Assembly: GCA_021083345.1 (NCBI GenBank)
Contig: JAJGRE010000002.1
Location: 1 to 64,000 of the forward strand
Length of the DNA: 64,000 nucleotides
Reading direction: 5' to 3'
From: Calditrichales bacterium MX18-03
GTDB lineage: Bacteria > Bacillota > Clostridia > Lutisporales > Lutisporaceae
Translations under genes and position numbers: made by a program
Shown here: positions 1 to 7,804 of the stretch, in pieces
How positions within the stretch are numbered: position 1 is the stretch's first letter
How the letters are laid out: each line of letters starts with the position of its first letter
The notes under the pieces: generated by a model
What the model was told of the DNA's origin: nothing
The model's input: only the letters and a program-made list of their open reading frames with translations
Databases searched by the model: none

Positions 1-64
1 TTCCGGAGGTGTATAGGACTCGTTAAGGGTATCTTTGTATGGGCTGGATAAAGGCTTTAAGAGC

Positions 65-105
65 TGTCAGTGGCGGTGTTAAAATGAATAAAAATGGCGG
101 TTAAA
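65..105 (+). repeat. Left terminal inverted repeat of the IS21 element
   Basis: It matches the reverse complement of 2231-2271 over most of its length. Each repeat carries two internal GGCGGT motifs about 25 bp apart, which fits the multiple transposase-binding sites typical of IS21 ends. Confidence 0.85.
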
Positions 106-117
106 TAATGTCGGTTT

Positions 118-1413
118 GTGGCGATAAAGCAAATAAATATGCTACACTCTCTGAAGAATACTTCGAAGGGTGGGCCGCAAATGGAAGGAGCAAAATGGAT
201 GGAAATCAGAAACGACCGCCAGAAAGGTCTCAGCTTTACCGAAATTGGTAAGAAGCATAACCTCGATTGGAGAACAGCGAAAAAATATGCTCATTCGGAC
301 ACAAAACCGGCATACATTTTGTCTGGAGCTAAACCATCAAAGCTGGATCCCTACAAATCTCAGATCGTAATCTGGCTTGATGAGGCACCCTACAGCGCCC
401 AGAGAATTTTTGAAAAGCTTCAGGAGCAAGGCTTCAGCGGTAAATATACCATTGTGAAGGAATATGTCAGAACCATTAAAGCGGATCTTAATGAAAAGGC
501 AACTGTCAGGTTTGAGACTATGCCAGGACTACAAGGGCAGGTCGACTGGGCATTCTTCGAGGATCACCGGATCCTGGTTGACGGAGAGATAAAAAAACTG
601 TACTGCTTCTTGATGGTATTGGGCTATTCAAGAGCAAGATATATTGAATTTGTTACGGATATGAGCACCAACACATTGATACGCTGCCATATCAATGCCT
701 TCCGGTATTTTGGCGGCTACCCCGAAGAACTGCTTTACGATAATATGAAACAAGTCGTCATCAAACGGCTTATCAAACAGTCTGATAGCGAGATGAACAA
801 GCAGTTTGAGGACTTCGCAGGTTTTTACGGCTTTAAGCCCGTGCTTTGTCGTCCATACAGAGGACAGACAAAAGGAAAGGTTGAGAGAACTGTGGCATTT
901 GTTCGCGACAATTTCATGGTGGGGATCAAGTATGACTCCTTGGAAGGCCTGAATGGACAAGCCCTAAAGTGGTGCAACAAGGTCAATGGGAATGTTCACG
1001 CAACCACCGGCGAAAAGCCGTTTGACTGGCTTCACAAGGAACGGCTCTCACCCCTTAAGCGCGAATACATCATAGACAAGATCAATTTGAGAAGAGTAGA
1101 AAAAGACTGCCTCATCTCATATGCCCAAAACAAATACTCCGTACCATCAGAATATGTTGGACGCGACGTGGCAGTCATTGTCCTCGACAATATGTTGGCC
1201 GCATATTACGAGGGCAAGCAAATTGCTCTGCACCGTTTATCGTACAACAAAAAAGACATGGTCGTCAACAAGGAACATTACAAGCGGATGCTCATCAAAC
1301 AGAGCTTCGACACAGAAAATACCCTGCTGAGAAATCCTGAGATTGTAGACTACGCTGTACAACAAGCAGATCTCGGTATCTATGATGCAGTCATAGGGGG
1401 TATTCTTCAGTGA
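118..1413 (+). CDS. istA: IS21-family transposase IstA
   Basis: DDE-type transposase that cuts and joins the IS ends and works with the ATPase IstB. The N-terminal part (about residues 25-60 from the GTG at 118) looks like a helix-turn-helix region. The integrase core follows, with likely catalytic acids D143 (in GQVDW), D208 (in YDNMK) and E256 (in KGKVERT). The open frame begins at GTG 118, but in-frame ATGs at 139 and 181 are also possible; the one at 181 has a GAAGGG about 11 bases upstream and gives an N-terminus more like other IstA proteins. The stop codon overlaps the GTG start of istB (GTGA), suggesting translational coupling. The frame is intact, so the element may still be active. 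Confidence 0.93.
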   Translation: MAIKQINMLHSLKNTSKGGPQMEGAKWMEIRNDRQKGLSFTEIGKKHNLDWRTAKKYAHSDTKPAYILSGAKPSKLDPYKSQIVIWLDEAPYSAQRIFEKLQEQGFSGKYTIVKEYVRTIKADLNEKATVRFETMPGLQGQVDWAFFEDHRILVDGEIKKLYCFLMVLGYSRARYIEFVTDMSTNTLIRCHINAFRYFGGYPEELLYDNMKQVVIKRLIKQSDSEMNKQFEDFAGFYGFKPVLCRPYRGQTKGKVERTVAFVRDNFMVGIKYDSLEGLNGQALKWCNKVNGNVHATTGEKPFDWLHKERLSPLKREYIIDKINLRRVEKDCLISYAQNKYSVPSEYVGRDVAVIVLDNMLAAYYEGKQIALHRLSYNKKDMVVNKEHYKRMLIKQSFDTENTLLRNPEIVDYAVQQADLGIYDAVIGGILQ

Positions 1414-2204
1414 ATGAAATTCTTTATGAGCGCGTTAAGGAAAGCCTTGCCGCTCTTAATATGAAAAACACCTTGACTATCATCGATAACTACTTGGAGA
1501 CGGCCATTCGGGAGAAACACAATATTGTGGAAGTCCTTGACCATATTCTGGCTGAGGAAGCAAAGTTTAAGAAGGGTCGGGCCGTAGAAAGCCAGATTCA
1601 AATGTCGGGCTTTCCCTTCAAGAAAACCCTGGACGTATTTGACTTCAGCTTCCAACCCAGCATTGACAGGGAGCAGATCATGGAGCTTTCCACAATGCGG
1701 TTTGTGGAGAACAAGGAGAACCTTGTATTCCTGGGACCGCCGGGAGTGGGCAAGACGCATCTTGCCGTTGCACTGGGTATGATAGCCGCCCAGAACAGGT
1801 ACTCGACATATTACATCAGCTGTCATAACCTCATTACGCAACTGAACAAAGCCCATTATGAAAACCGTCTGCCAGAAAGGCTTAAAACCTTTGGCAAGTA
1901 CAAAGTGCTGATTATTGATGAGATCGGATATTTGCCTATGGATATCCAGGGTGCCAACCTATTTTTCCAACTCATCACAAAACGCTATGAAAAGAACTCA
2001 ACGATACTGACGTCAAACAAGGCTTTCTCAGCCTGGAATGATGTGTTCTCTGATATCACAATAGCCTCGGCTATCCTAGACCGAGTACTTCATCACTGCA
2101 CTGTCGTCAATATAAAGGGTGACAGTTACCGGCTCAAAGAACGTAAGGAATTCATGAAGCAGAAGCAACATGCCGTAAATACCTTATTTGAAAAACAGAA
2201 CTGA
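1410..2204 (+). CDS. istB: IS21-family transposition helper ATPase IstB
   Basis: AAA+ ATPase related to DnaC that assists IstA in target selection. The 264-residue protein shows a Walker A motif GPPGVGKTHLA near residue 110 and a Walker B motif VLIIDEIGYLP near residue 168, both typical of IstB. It starts at a GTG that overlaps the istA stop by four bases, with an AGGGGG ribosome binding site about ten bases upstream inside istA. It is full length and ends 27 bp before the right inverted repeat. Confidence 0.95.
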   Translation: MNEILYERVKESLAALNMKNTLTIIDNYLETAIREKHNIVEVLDHILAEEAKFKKGRAVESQIQMSGFPFKKTLDVFDFSFQPSIDREQIMELSTMRFVENKENLVFLGPPGVGKTHLAVALGMIAAQNRYSTYYISCHNLITQLNKAHYENRLPERLKTFGKYKVLIIDEIGYLPMDIQGANLFFQLITKRYEKNSTILTSNKAFSAWNDVFSDITIASAILDRVLHHCTVVNIKGDSYRLKERKEFMKQKQHAVNTLFEKQN

Positions 2205-2230
2205 TTTTTTATCGCCAGAAACCTGCATAT

Positions 2231-2271
2231 TTTAACCGCCGCTTTTATACAAAATCAAACCGCCGTTGACA
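2231..2271 (-). repeat. Right terminal inverted repeat of the IS21 element
   Basis: Read on the minus strand it begins TGTCAACGGCGG and ends GGCGGTTAAA, pairing with the left repeat at 65-105. It lies 27 bp after the istB stop codon. Confidence 0.85.
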
Positions 2272-2397
2272 CCCAGATTTGATTATAGATATTGCATTAT
2301 TAATATTGGTGTAATGGTGATAATTTCTATGAGTTAATCCCTTTTCTAATAGATAATCAACTAACATTCTGCTCGTACTTATTTCTTTAAACTCCAT
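2272..2397 (-). pseudogene. 5' stub of an unidentified gene cut by the IS21 element
   Basis: Reading leftward from an ATG at 2397, with a GGAGGAAG ribosome binding site just upstream, there are exactly 42 sense codons up to the IS boundary at 2272. The frame then runs eight codons into the IS right end and stops. The peptide contains NYHHYTNINNAISIIKSG, a pattern like the start of DUF2971 or DarT-like proteins (His-Tyr-Thr followed by a helix and Lys-Ser-Gly). The family assignment is a guess from this short motif. The remainder is missing or lies left of the window: bases 1-63 keep one minus frame open to the edge, but without a target duplication continuity cannot be shown. Confidence 0.6.
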
Positions 2398-2518
2398 ACC
2401 CTTCTTCCTCCAATACTGCAATATTACAAAAAGTATTGTGTCCTCTCAACTTCCCATTATAGACATTAGCTACTGACCTTATTCTAAATATTGCAAAACA
2501 GGTTCCAGTATATTTCAT
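2387..2518 (-). CDS. Possible small ORF just upstream of the truncated gene
   Basis: A 43-codon minus-strand frame starts at ATG 2518 and stops at 2387, overlapping the start of the truncated gene by eleven bases; its last codons form that gene's ribosome binding site. The frame stays open for 12-13 codons upstream of the ATG, so it may be the tail of a longer degraded gene. The peptide has no family I recognise. Coding status is uncertain because no clear ribosome binding site precedes the ATG. The overlap resembles a two-gene operon, which is the main reason to list it. Confidence 0.25.
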   Translation of the reverse strand: MKYTGTCFAIFRIRSVANVYNGKLRGHNTFCNIAVLEEEGYGV

Positions 2519-2645
2519 TTCTACTAGCTCAATAATGAGGCAATTACAGCTTGATCAACCTATTAATTCTGATTATATCACTTACAATTCCAGAAGTAAC
2601 CAGTTTTATCTGTTAAAAATTCTGGTATAAGTAATAAAACAAATC

Positions 2646-2690
2646 ATACCCACGCCAGCAGCGAATTCAACGCTAGCGTGGGTATTTTCA
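2646..2690 (+). terminator. Hairpin before the serine recombinase gene
   Basis: A 14-bp stem (2646-2659 with 2672-2685, one mismatch) has GAATTC in its loop and is followed by TTTTCATTTT. It sits just upstream of the AAGGAGGT ribosome binding site of the recombinase. It could be a terminator or attenuator, or part of a recombination site. Confidence 0.5.
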
Positions 2691-2711
2691 TTTTCAAGGA
2701 GGTAATCAACA

Positions 2712-4322
2712 ATGACAAAAGAAATCAGAGCAGTAGCCTATGTCCGTGTCAGCTCTAAAGAGCAAGCCGAAAAAGAGCTCTCCATACCGGCACAGCTTGA
2801 AGCCATACGCAATTACTGCAAACAAAAAGGCTGGAAGCTGATCCACGAATACATTGATGCCGGTAAATCTGCCAAAACAGATGAACGGCCGGAGTTTCAG
2901 AAGATGATCACTATGGCAAAGCGGCAGAACAGGAACTTCGATGCTATCATCGTCCATAAGTTTGATCGATTTAGCCGCAACCGTGATGACCATGTAATAT
3001 ACAAATCCTTGCTCAAGAAACTAGGGGTTTCAGTGTACTCTGTCTCCGAGCAGACAGATCCTGAAACCCCTCATGGTTTTTTGTTAGAGGGAATCATGGA
3101 AGTAATATCAGAGTTCTATAATATGAACCTGAAGACAGAGACAATGAAGGGTATGAGAGAAAATGCTAAGAGGGGTTTCCATAATGGTGGTCTTGCTCCT
3201 TATGGTTATAGGACTGATGTGTTCAAGGATGCCAATGGTGCTACAAAATCAATTTGGATACTCGGTCCTGATGAAGAAGTAAGAACTATCAAACGAATCT
3301 ATAATATGTATATAACTGAGAACAAAGGATATAAAGCAATCACAAATGTACTTAATAGCGAAGATGTTCCAAGCCCTCAAGGCAAAAAATGGAGTTGGAC
3401 CACAGTATGGCATATACTCCACAATGAAGCTTATATAGGGCAAAAGATTTGGAACAAGCATGATTATAGCACCGGAAAAAAATTAAAAGACAAAAGCGAA
3501 TGGATCATTTCCGCAGGTTCTCATCCACCTATTATTGACAGGGATGCCTTTAATGCAGTAAGAATGAAAAGTGAACAAAGAAGTTCTAATGGCGCTGCAT
3601 TCCGAAGTACTGGTCCATCTCCTTTTATTCTCCGAGGCATACTAAAGTGTCCTATGTGTGGAGCAAATATGGTTACAGGTGCTAACAGTGTAAATTCTAG
3701 AGGAAAAAATAAGTATTATCACTGTGGAACATATCATCAGAAAGGAAAAACGGCTTGTAAAAGAAATCAGGTATTTAAAGATCCAATTGAAAGAGCCGTA
3801 ATCAATACACTAATTAGGGAATTTTCAATACTTAGTTTCCCTGGAGGTTTAGAGGATGAGATAAGAAGATACTGGGAATATAAAAATAGGGAATTTACTT
3901 TTAACATATCACGCATGGATGATGATATTAAACATTTAACCAAGAGAATTGAACTAGCAAAGCAAGAAATTAAATTAAAACCCGAAAGCTCCTATCTGGA
4001 AACATACATCTTTGAGCTTGAGCAAGAGTTAAAACAATATAAAGAAAATAGAGATAAAGCTGAAGCGAGCATTTCAAACTCAAATATACCGCCTGATATG
4101 CTATCATTAATAAGAGGTGAACTAAAAGAATTCATAAGTGGCATATGGACCCATACTCCCGATGTCCAGCATAATATACTTAAAAAGTATGTCATATCAG
4201 TTTCAAAAGAGCTTTCGGGTAATAGCTATCGTTTAACCTATAATATCCAGACTCCTGATTCTAATAGTGAAAAATCAGTTTCTTCAGTTCTAGAAAAACA
4301 ACTTTATTGCAATCTGGAATAA
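2712..4322 (+). CDS. Large serine recombinase / site-specific integrase
   Basis: Serine recombinase of 536 residues that likely integrates or excises a mobile element. Residues 5-150 form the resolvase catalytic domain, with the nucleophile probably S14 in YVRVSSKEQ. A recombinase domain follows (about 165-290), then a zinc-ribbon region with cysteines C313, C316, C338 and C349, and a Lys/Glu-rich coiled coil from about 390 to 460. This is the usual order for TndX/TnpX-like proteins. It starts at ATG 2712 behind AAGGAGGT. No cargo or excision partner is seen beside it. It ends about 165 bp from the 3' end of ssrA, a common landing place for genomic islands, so it may be the remnant of one. 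Confidence 0.93.
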   Translation: MTKEIRAVAYVRVSSKEQAEKELSIPAQLEAIRNYCKQKGWKLIHEYIDAGKSAKTDERPEFQKMITMAKRQNRNFDAIIVHKFDRFSRNRDDHVIYKSLLKKLGVSVYSVSEQTDPETPHGFLLEGIMEVISEFYNMNLKTETMKGMRENAKRGFHNGGLAPYGYRTDVFKDANGATKSIWILGPDEEVRTIKRIYNMYITENKGYKAITNVLNSEDVPSPQGKKWSWTTVWHILHNEAYIGQKIWNKHDYSTGKKLKDKSEWIISAGSHPPIIDRDAFNAVRMKSEQRSSNGAAFRSTGPSPFILRGILKCPMCGANMVTGANSVNSRGKNKYYHCGTYHQKGKTACKRNQVFKDPIERAVINTLIREFSILSFPGGLEDEIRRYWEYKNREFTFNISRMDDDIKHLTKRIELAKQEIKLKPESSYLETYIFELEQELKQYKENRDKAEASISNSNIPPDMLSLIRGELKEFISGIWTHTPDVQHNILKKYVISVSKELSGNSYRLTYNIQTPDSNSEKSVSSVLEKQLYCNLE

Positions 4323-4439
4323 AGGTATCAATGCGATAGCCGAGTATGTCCTTTTACGTATTCTCAGGTATTCGTTGGGCGCTATGCGCTCAACTCTTGC
4401 TCTGCCTATGTTGACAATTCATCGAACACTTAAATAAAA

Positions 4440-4474
4440 CAAAAACAGACTAGGAATCGTAATTCCTAGTCTGT
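4440..4474 (-). terminator. Intrinsic terminator of ssrA
   Basis: A perfect 13-bp stem (4445-4457 with 4462-4474) with a four-base loop is followed on the minus strand by a run of T residues. It lies 14 bp beyond the tmRNA 3' end. Confidence 0.9.
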
Positions 4475-4487
4475 TGATTTACAATTT

Positions 4488-4834
4488 TGGTGGAGGCGAG
4501 GGGAATCGAACCCCTGTCCGAAAGCATCTTGGTCAGAACCTCTCCGAGCGCAGCTTTTGTTTTAACATTCCCTCTACCGCACGCCCAAAAGCAGGCTTAC
4601 GGCTTCAGTAGCTTCATTTGTCATCCTTATCGCAAAGCTTAGATAAGTGACGTGCCCCGCTAAATGACGCCCAATCCCAAGGTGCGGGAACCCCGGGTTG
4701 AACGAGCAGCCTTAGGCTGCTAACGCGTAATTTTCGTTAGCGTTTAAATTAATTTTCCAGCTTTTTATGGTGCCTCTGGGACCACCGCTCGCTATTCCGG
4801 CCTCAACTACCCCCGTCGAAACCTTTACGCCCCC
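4488..4834 (-). ncRNA. ssrA: Transfer-messenger RNA (tmRNA)
   Basis: The RNA tags and releases proteins from stalled ribosomes together with SmpB. The 5' end GGGGGCG (from 4834) pairs with CGCCTCC near the 3' end to form the tRNA-like acceptor stem. The T-arm is GGGGTTCGATTCCCC, and CCA is encoded at 4490-4488. The 5' region carries the family motif around GGTTTCGACGGGGG. The tag reading frame starts at GCT 4741 and ends at TAA 4712, giving ANENYALAA, a normal tag ending in ALAA. Length is 347 nt. It follows smpB directly and ends in a strong terminator. Confidence 0.96.
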
Positions 4835-4859
4835 AATATGATTAAAAAGCTTATGCTTC

Positions 4860-5324
4860 TTAATACTCCTTGGATCTGAACTGCCTCTCGATTTCGCGTT
4901 TCGCATCGCGTTCTGCAATGTCGTGGCGCTTGTCGTGGAGCAGCTTGCCTTTGGCTACGGCCAGTTCGACCTTAACCAGGCTGCCTTTCAGATACACCGA
5001 AAGCGGTATTAAGGTGTAACCTTTCTGCTGTACATATCCGATCAGCTTGTTGATCTCATACTTGTGCAGCAAAAGCTTCCTGTTCCGCATCGGGTCCTTG
5101 TTGAAAATATTGCCCTTCTCGTAAGGGCTGATATGCATGTTGTGAACCAAAACCTCACCCTTGCTGACTTCTGCATAACTGTCTTTCAGGTTGACGCTGC
5201 CCAGCCGGATGGATTTGACCTCGGTGCCTGAAAGGGCAATGCCGGCCTCAAAAGCTGTCTCGATAAAATAGTCATGCCTGGCTTTTTTATTTTGTGCAAT
5301 TGTCTTGATCGTGTCCTTGCCCAT
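4860..5324 (-). CDS. smpB: SsrA-binding protein SmpB
   Basis: Binds the tRNA-like part of tmRNA and delivers it to stalled ribosomes. The protein has the family hallmarks: [10 protein letters not shown] near the N-terminus, [14 protein letters not shown], and a basic C-terminal tail with [11 protein letters not shown]. The start is placed at ATG 5324 with GGGTGAGA upstream, giving 154 residues; a TTG at 5342 would add six residues and is less likely. ssrA starts 26 bp after the stop codon. A consensus-like promoter lies at 5397-5424, so smpB and ssrA can be transcribed apart from rnr. Confidence 0.96.
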   Translation of the reverse strand: MGKDTIKTIAQNKKARHDYFIETAFEAGIALSGTEVKSIRLGSVNLKDSYAEVSKGEVLVHNMHISPYEKGNIFNKDPMRNRKLLLHKYEINKLIGYVQQKGYTLIPLSVYLKGSLVKVELAVAKGKLLHDKRHDIAERDAKREIERQFRSKEY

Positions 5325-5396
5325 CGTTCTCACCCGGTCCAAAACCTGTCATCAATCTATGCTTTTCTGGATGTCTCATCCAAAGCACGTATCTAT

Positions 5397-5424
5397 ATTA
5401 TATCATCTGGCGAAACGGTGTCAA
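5397..5424 (-). promoter_or_regulatory. SigA-type promoter of smpB
   Basis: The -35 TTGACA (5424-5419) and -10 TATAAT (5402-5397) are both perfect consensus with a 16-bp spacer. They sit about 70 bp before the smpB start. Confidence 0.85.
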
Positions 5425-5436
5425 CTTACATTGATC

Positions 5437-5496
5437 AAAAAGGGACATACCTTATCGTAATAGGAATACTTCCCGCTCGAGCAAGGTGTGTCTCTT
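5437..5496 (+). repeat. Copy 1 of a structured repeat of about 60 bp
   Basis: The outer arms GGGACATACCTT (5442-5453) and AAGGTGTGTCTC (5483-5494) form a 12-bp stem with wobble pairs, and the loop region contains GCTCGAGC. A second copy with the same layout lies at 32270-32331 in the opposite orientation. On the minus strand the stem is followed by TTTTT, so this copy could stop rnr transcription before the smpB promoter. The rest of the 5343-5661 intergenic stretch holds the smpB promoter and a possible rnr terminator, nothing else recognised. Confidence 0.75.
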
Positions 5497-5595
5497 AACA
5501 TTATATCTTGAAACCATTTGTCATCACAATGTCAATAAAGCGTAATACAAATGAGAAATGCATCTGCTTGAAATGCTTTCCAATTCAGCCACACG

Positions 5596-5636
5596 AAAAA
5601 CCAGCAACGGCAAGCCAAAGTTGTTCAGCCTGCCGT
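5596..5636 (-). terminator. Possible terminator of rnr
   Basis: A nine-bp stem (5607-5615 with 5628-5636, one wobble) is followed, after a few bases, by a run of five T on the minus strand. It lies about 26 bp after the rnr stop codon. Confidence 0.5.
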
Positions 5637-5661
5637 CATGTTGCAAAACCACAAATGTGCT

Positions 5662-7803
5662 TCAGACCAATATAAAATCGATAGTTTTGCTGCTAATGTC
5701 CACTGCTGCCACTTTGATCCTGACCGTATCGCCGATCCGGAAGGTCCTCCGTGTCCGCTCCCCGATCAGAATATGATGCGCTTCATCATACATATAGTAG
5801 TCATCCTCCAGGTTGCTGATATGAACGAGCCCTTCAATGGTGTTCTCCAATTCGATAAACATACCGAAGGAGGTCACGTTGGAAATGATTCCGTCGTATT
5901 CTTCGCCTACCCGCTCCTTCATGTATTCTGCCTTCTTCAGATCCTCCACCGAGCGCTCCGCTTCATCTGCAGCCCGCTCCCGAAGTGAGGACTGCTCAGC
6001 AATTCCCTCAATCCTGGCTGCCAGCAGGCTGAGCCTTTTTTCATTCAGCTTGCCGTGGATATCTTCCTTGATGATCCGGTGAATCATCAGGTCCGGATAC
6101 CGGCGTATAGGAGAAGTAAAATGACAATAGTATTTTGCTGCCAGTCCGAAATGTCCGAGACTGTTGCTTGTATACCGGGCTTTTTTGAGAGAGCGCAGCA
6201 TCAGTGTGTTGATAATGCGTTCCTCGCGGGTGCCTTTGACTTGGTCGGTCAGTTGCTGTAGCGCTTTCGGATGGATTTCCGCTATTCCTTTCAGGTGATA
6301 GCCAAAGTTATGAATGAACTCGTTGAATGCCTCAAGCTTCTCGGGGTTCGGGTCTTCGTGGACACGGTATACAAAAGGAATGTCCTTCCAGTACATATGC
6401 TCTGCGATCGTTTCATTGCAGACCAGCATGAATTCCTCTATTATCTGCTCGGATATGCCTCGTTCATAGGGTCGGATGTCGATAGGCTTTCCCTTTTCAT
6501 CCAGATAAATTTTAGTCTCATCAAATTCAAACTCAATGCTTCCTCTTGCACGCCGCCTGTTGTTCAGGATCTGCATCAGCTTATGCATGGCCTCGAAGGT
6601 CGGTATCAGGTCCGCATACCGCTCCATGGTCTCCGGCTCCCTGTCCGTCAGTATCTTGTTGACGTTCTTATAGGTCATCCTTTCCTGGGTCTTGATGACG
6701 CTTTCATAGATTTCATAACGGGTAACCTTGCCCTTCTTATCGATCTCCATGTCGCAGCTCAATGTAAGCCTCTCGATCTGAGGATTCAAGCTGCAGATAC
6801 CGTTTGAAAGCCGTCTGGGCAGCATCGGTATGACCCGGTCCACCAGGTAGACGCTGGTTCCCCGCTTTAAGGCTTCCTTGTCCAAGGGGCTGTTCTCATT
6901 GACATAATGGCTGACATCGGCAATATGTACACCCAGCAGATAATTGCCGTTAGGCAGCTGCTCCAGAGAAACCGCGTCATCCAGATCCTTTGCATCATCC
7001 CCGTCAATGGTTACAATGATTTTCCCACGAAGATCCCTGCGTCTGGGAATTTCCTCTTCCCTGACTGTCTCCGGGATTTTCTCGGCCTGCTCTTCCACCT
7101 CCTCGGGGAATTCCTCCGGCAGATTGTGTCCTCTGATAATGGAGATAATGTCCGTCCCCACATCATCTTTATGCCCCAGGATCTCCGTTATGACACCTTC
7201 GGGATTCCTTCTGCCTTCCGGCCATTTGGTGATTTCCACAACCACCTTTTGTCCTGTCCTGGCGCTGTTGGCTTCGGATTTCGAGATGAAAATATCCTGA
7301 TAGATCCTGGGATCGTCCGGCACCACAAAGCCAAAGCTTTTGTTGCTTTCATAGGTTCCCACGATCTTCTCATTAGCTCGCTTCAATATGCGGATGACTT
7401 CTCCTTCGCACTTCTTGCTGCCCAATTCCCCTGCAGTAACTCTGGCAATGACCCGGTCGTTGTTCATGGCGCCGTTTAAGGCCTCTGCGGGAATAAACAG
7501 GTCCTTGATGGAAGAATTGTCCGGTATAAGAAAACCAAAGCCTTTTTTGTTGCCTTGTATCCTTCCGGGCACCAGGTTCATCTTTTCGGTTAGTCCGTAT
7601 TTGTTCTTCTTGGTCAGCAGGATGCTGCCCTCGTTTTCCAGGTGAACCAGGACGCTGTTGAAGGCTTCCCGCCGATCTTCCGTAATATCCATGGCTTCCA
7701 TTAATTCCACATAAAGCAGAGGTTTGTACGCGTCAGTCTGCATAAACGCCAGTACTTTGTTCTTCAGCTCGATATCCAAACCAATTTCCAGAATATCATC
7801 CAT
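5662..7803 (-). CDS. rnr: Ribonuclease R
   Basis: 3'-5' exoribonuclease of the RNB family that degrades structured RNA and assists trans-translation. The order is an N-terminal helical region, cold-shock-like OB folds, and the RNB catalytic domain with GDDAKDLDDAV near residues 265-280 supplying the metal-binding aspartates. A C-terminal S1 domain follows (about 632-713), with the motif VTSFGMFIELENTIEGLVH. The start is set at ATG 7803 with GAGGTGT upstream, giving 713 residues; the open frame continues farther upstream but overlaps the hydrolase gene. The basic tail present in some RNase R proteins is short or absent. The upstream hydrolase gene ends one base before this start, so the two are probably co-translated. 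Confidence 0.96.
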   Translation of the reverse strand: MDDILEIGLDIELKNKVLAFMQTDAYKPLLYVELMEAMDITEDRREAFNSVLVHLENEGSILLTKKNKYGLTEKMNLVPGRIQGNKKGFGFLIPDNSSIKDLFIPAEALNGAMNNDRVIARVTAGELGSKKCEGEVIRILKRANEKIVGTYESNKSFGFVVPDDPRIYQDIFISKSEANSARTGQKVVVEITKWPEGRRNPEGVITEILGHKDDVGTDIISIIRGHNLPEEFPEEVEEQAEKIPETVREEEIPRRRDLRGKIIVTIDGDDAKDLDDAVSLEQLPNGNYLLGVHIADVSHYVNENSPLDKEALKRGTSVYLVDRVIPMLPRRLSNGICSLNPQIERLTLSCDMEIDKKGKVTRYEIYESVIKTQERMTYKNVNKILTDREPETMERYADLIPTFEAMHKLMQILNNRRRARGSIEFEFDETKIYLDEKGKPIDIRPYERGISEQIIEEFMLVCNETIAEHMYWKDIPFVYRVHEDPNPEKLEAFNEFIHNFGYHLKGIAEIHPKALQQLTDQVKGTREERIINTLMLRSLKKARYTSNSLGHFGLAAKYYCHFTSPIRRYPDLMIHRIIKEDIHGKLNEKRLSLLAARIEGIAEQSSLRERAADEAERSVEDLKKAEYMKERVGEEYDGIISNVTSFGMFIELENTIEGLVHISNLEDDYYMYDEAHHILIGERTRRTFRIGDTVRIKVAAVDISSKTIDFILV

Positions 7804-7804
7804 T

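Larger units (their letters stand above)
65..2271 (+). mobile_element. IS21-family insertion sequence, complete
   Basis: Two imperfect inverted repeats of about 41 bp bound the element: 65-105 on the left and 2231-2271 on the right. Both begin TGTCA at the outer end and finish with GGCGGTTAAA at the inner end, and the element starts with TG and ends with CA as IS21 elements do. Between them lie istA and istB in the standard order with overlapping ends. The element is about 2.2 kb, smaller than some IS21 members but complete. No target-site duplication is visible: the four bases outside the left end are GAGC and outside the right end CCCA. This suggests rearrangement after insertion, or recombination between two copies. 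Confidence 0.93.

Noticed and set aside
4323-4440. Possible third, degenerate copy of the 60-bp repeat near the recombinase stop
   Set aside because: Only about a dozen bases near TGTCCTTTTAC match; the arms do not pair, so it was not counted.
4712-4918. Minus-strand frame of 68 codons ending in ENYALAA
   Set aside because: This is the tmRNA tag reading frame plus chance upstream sequence, not a protein gene.
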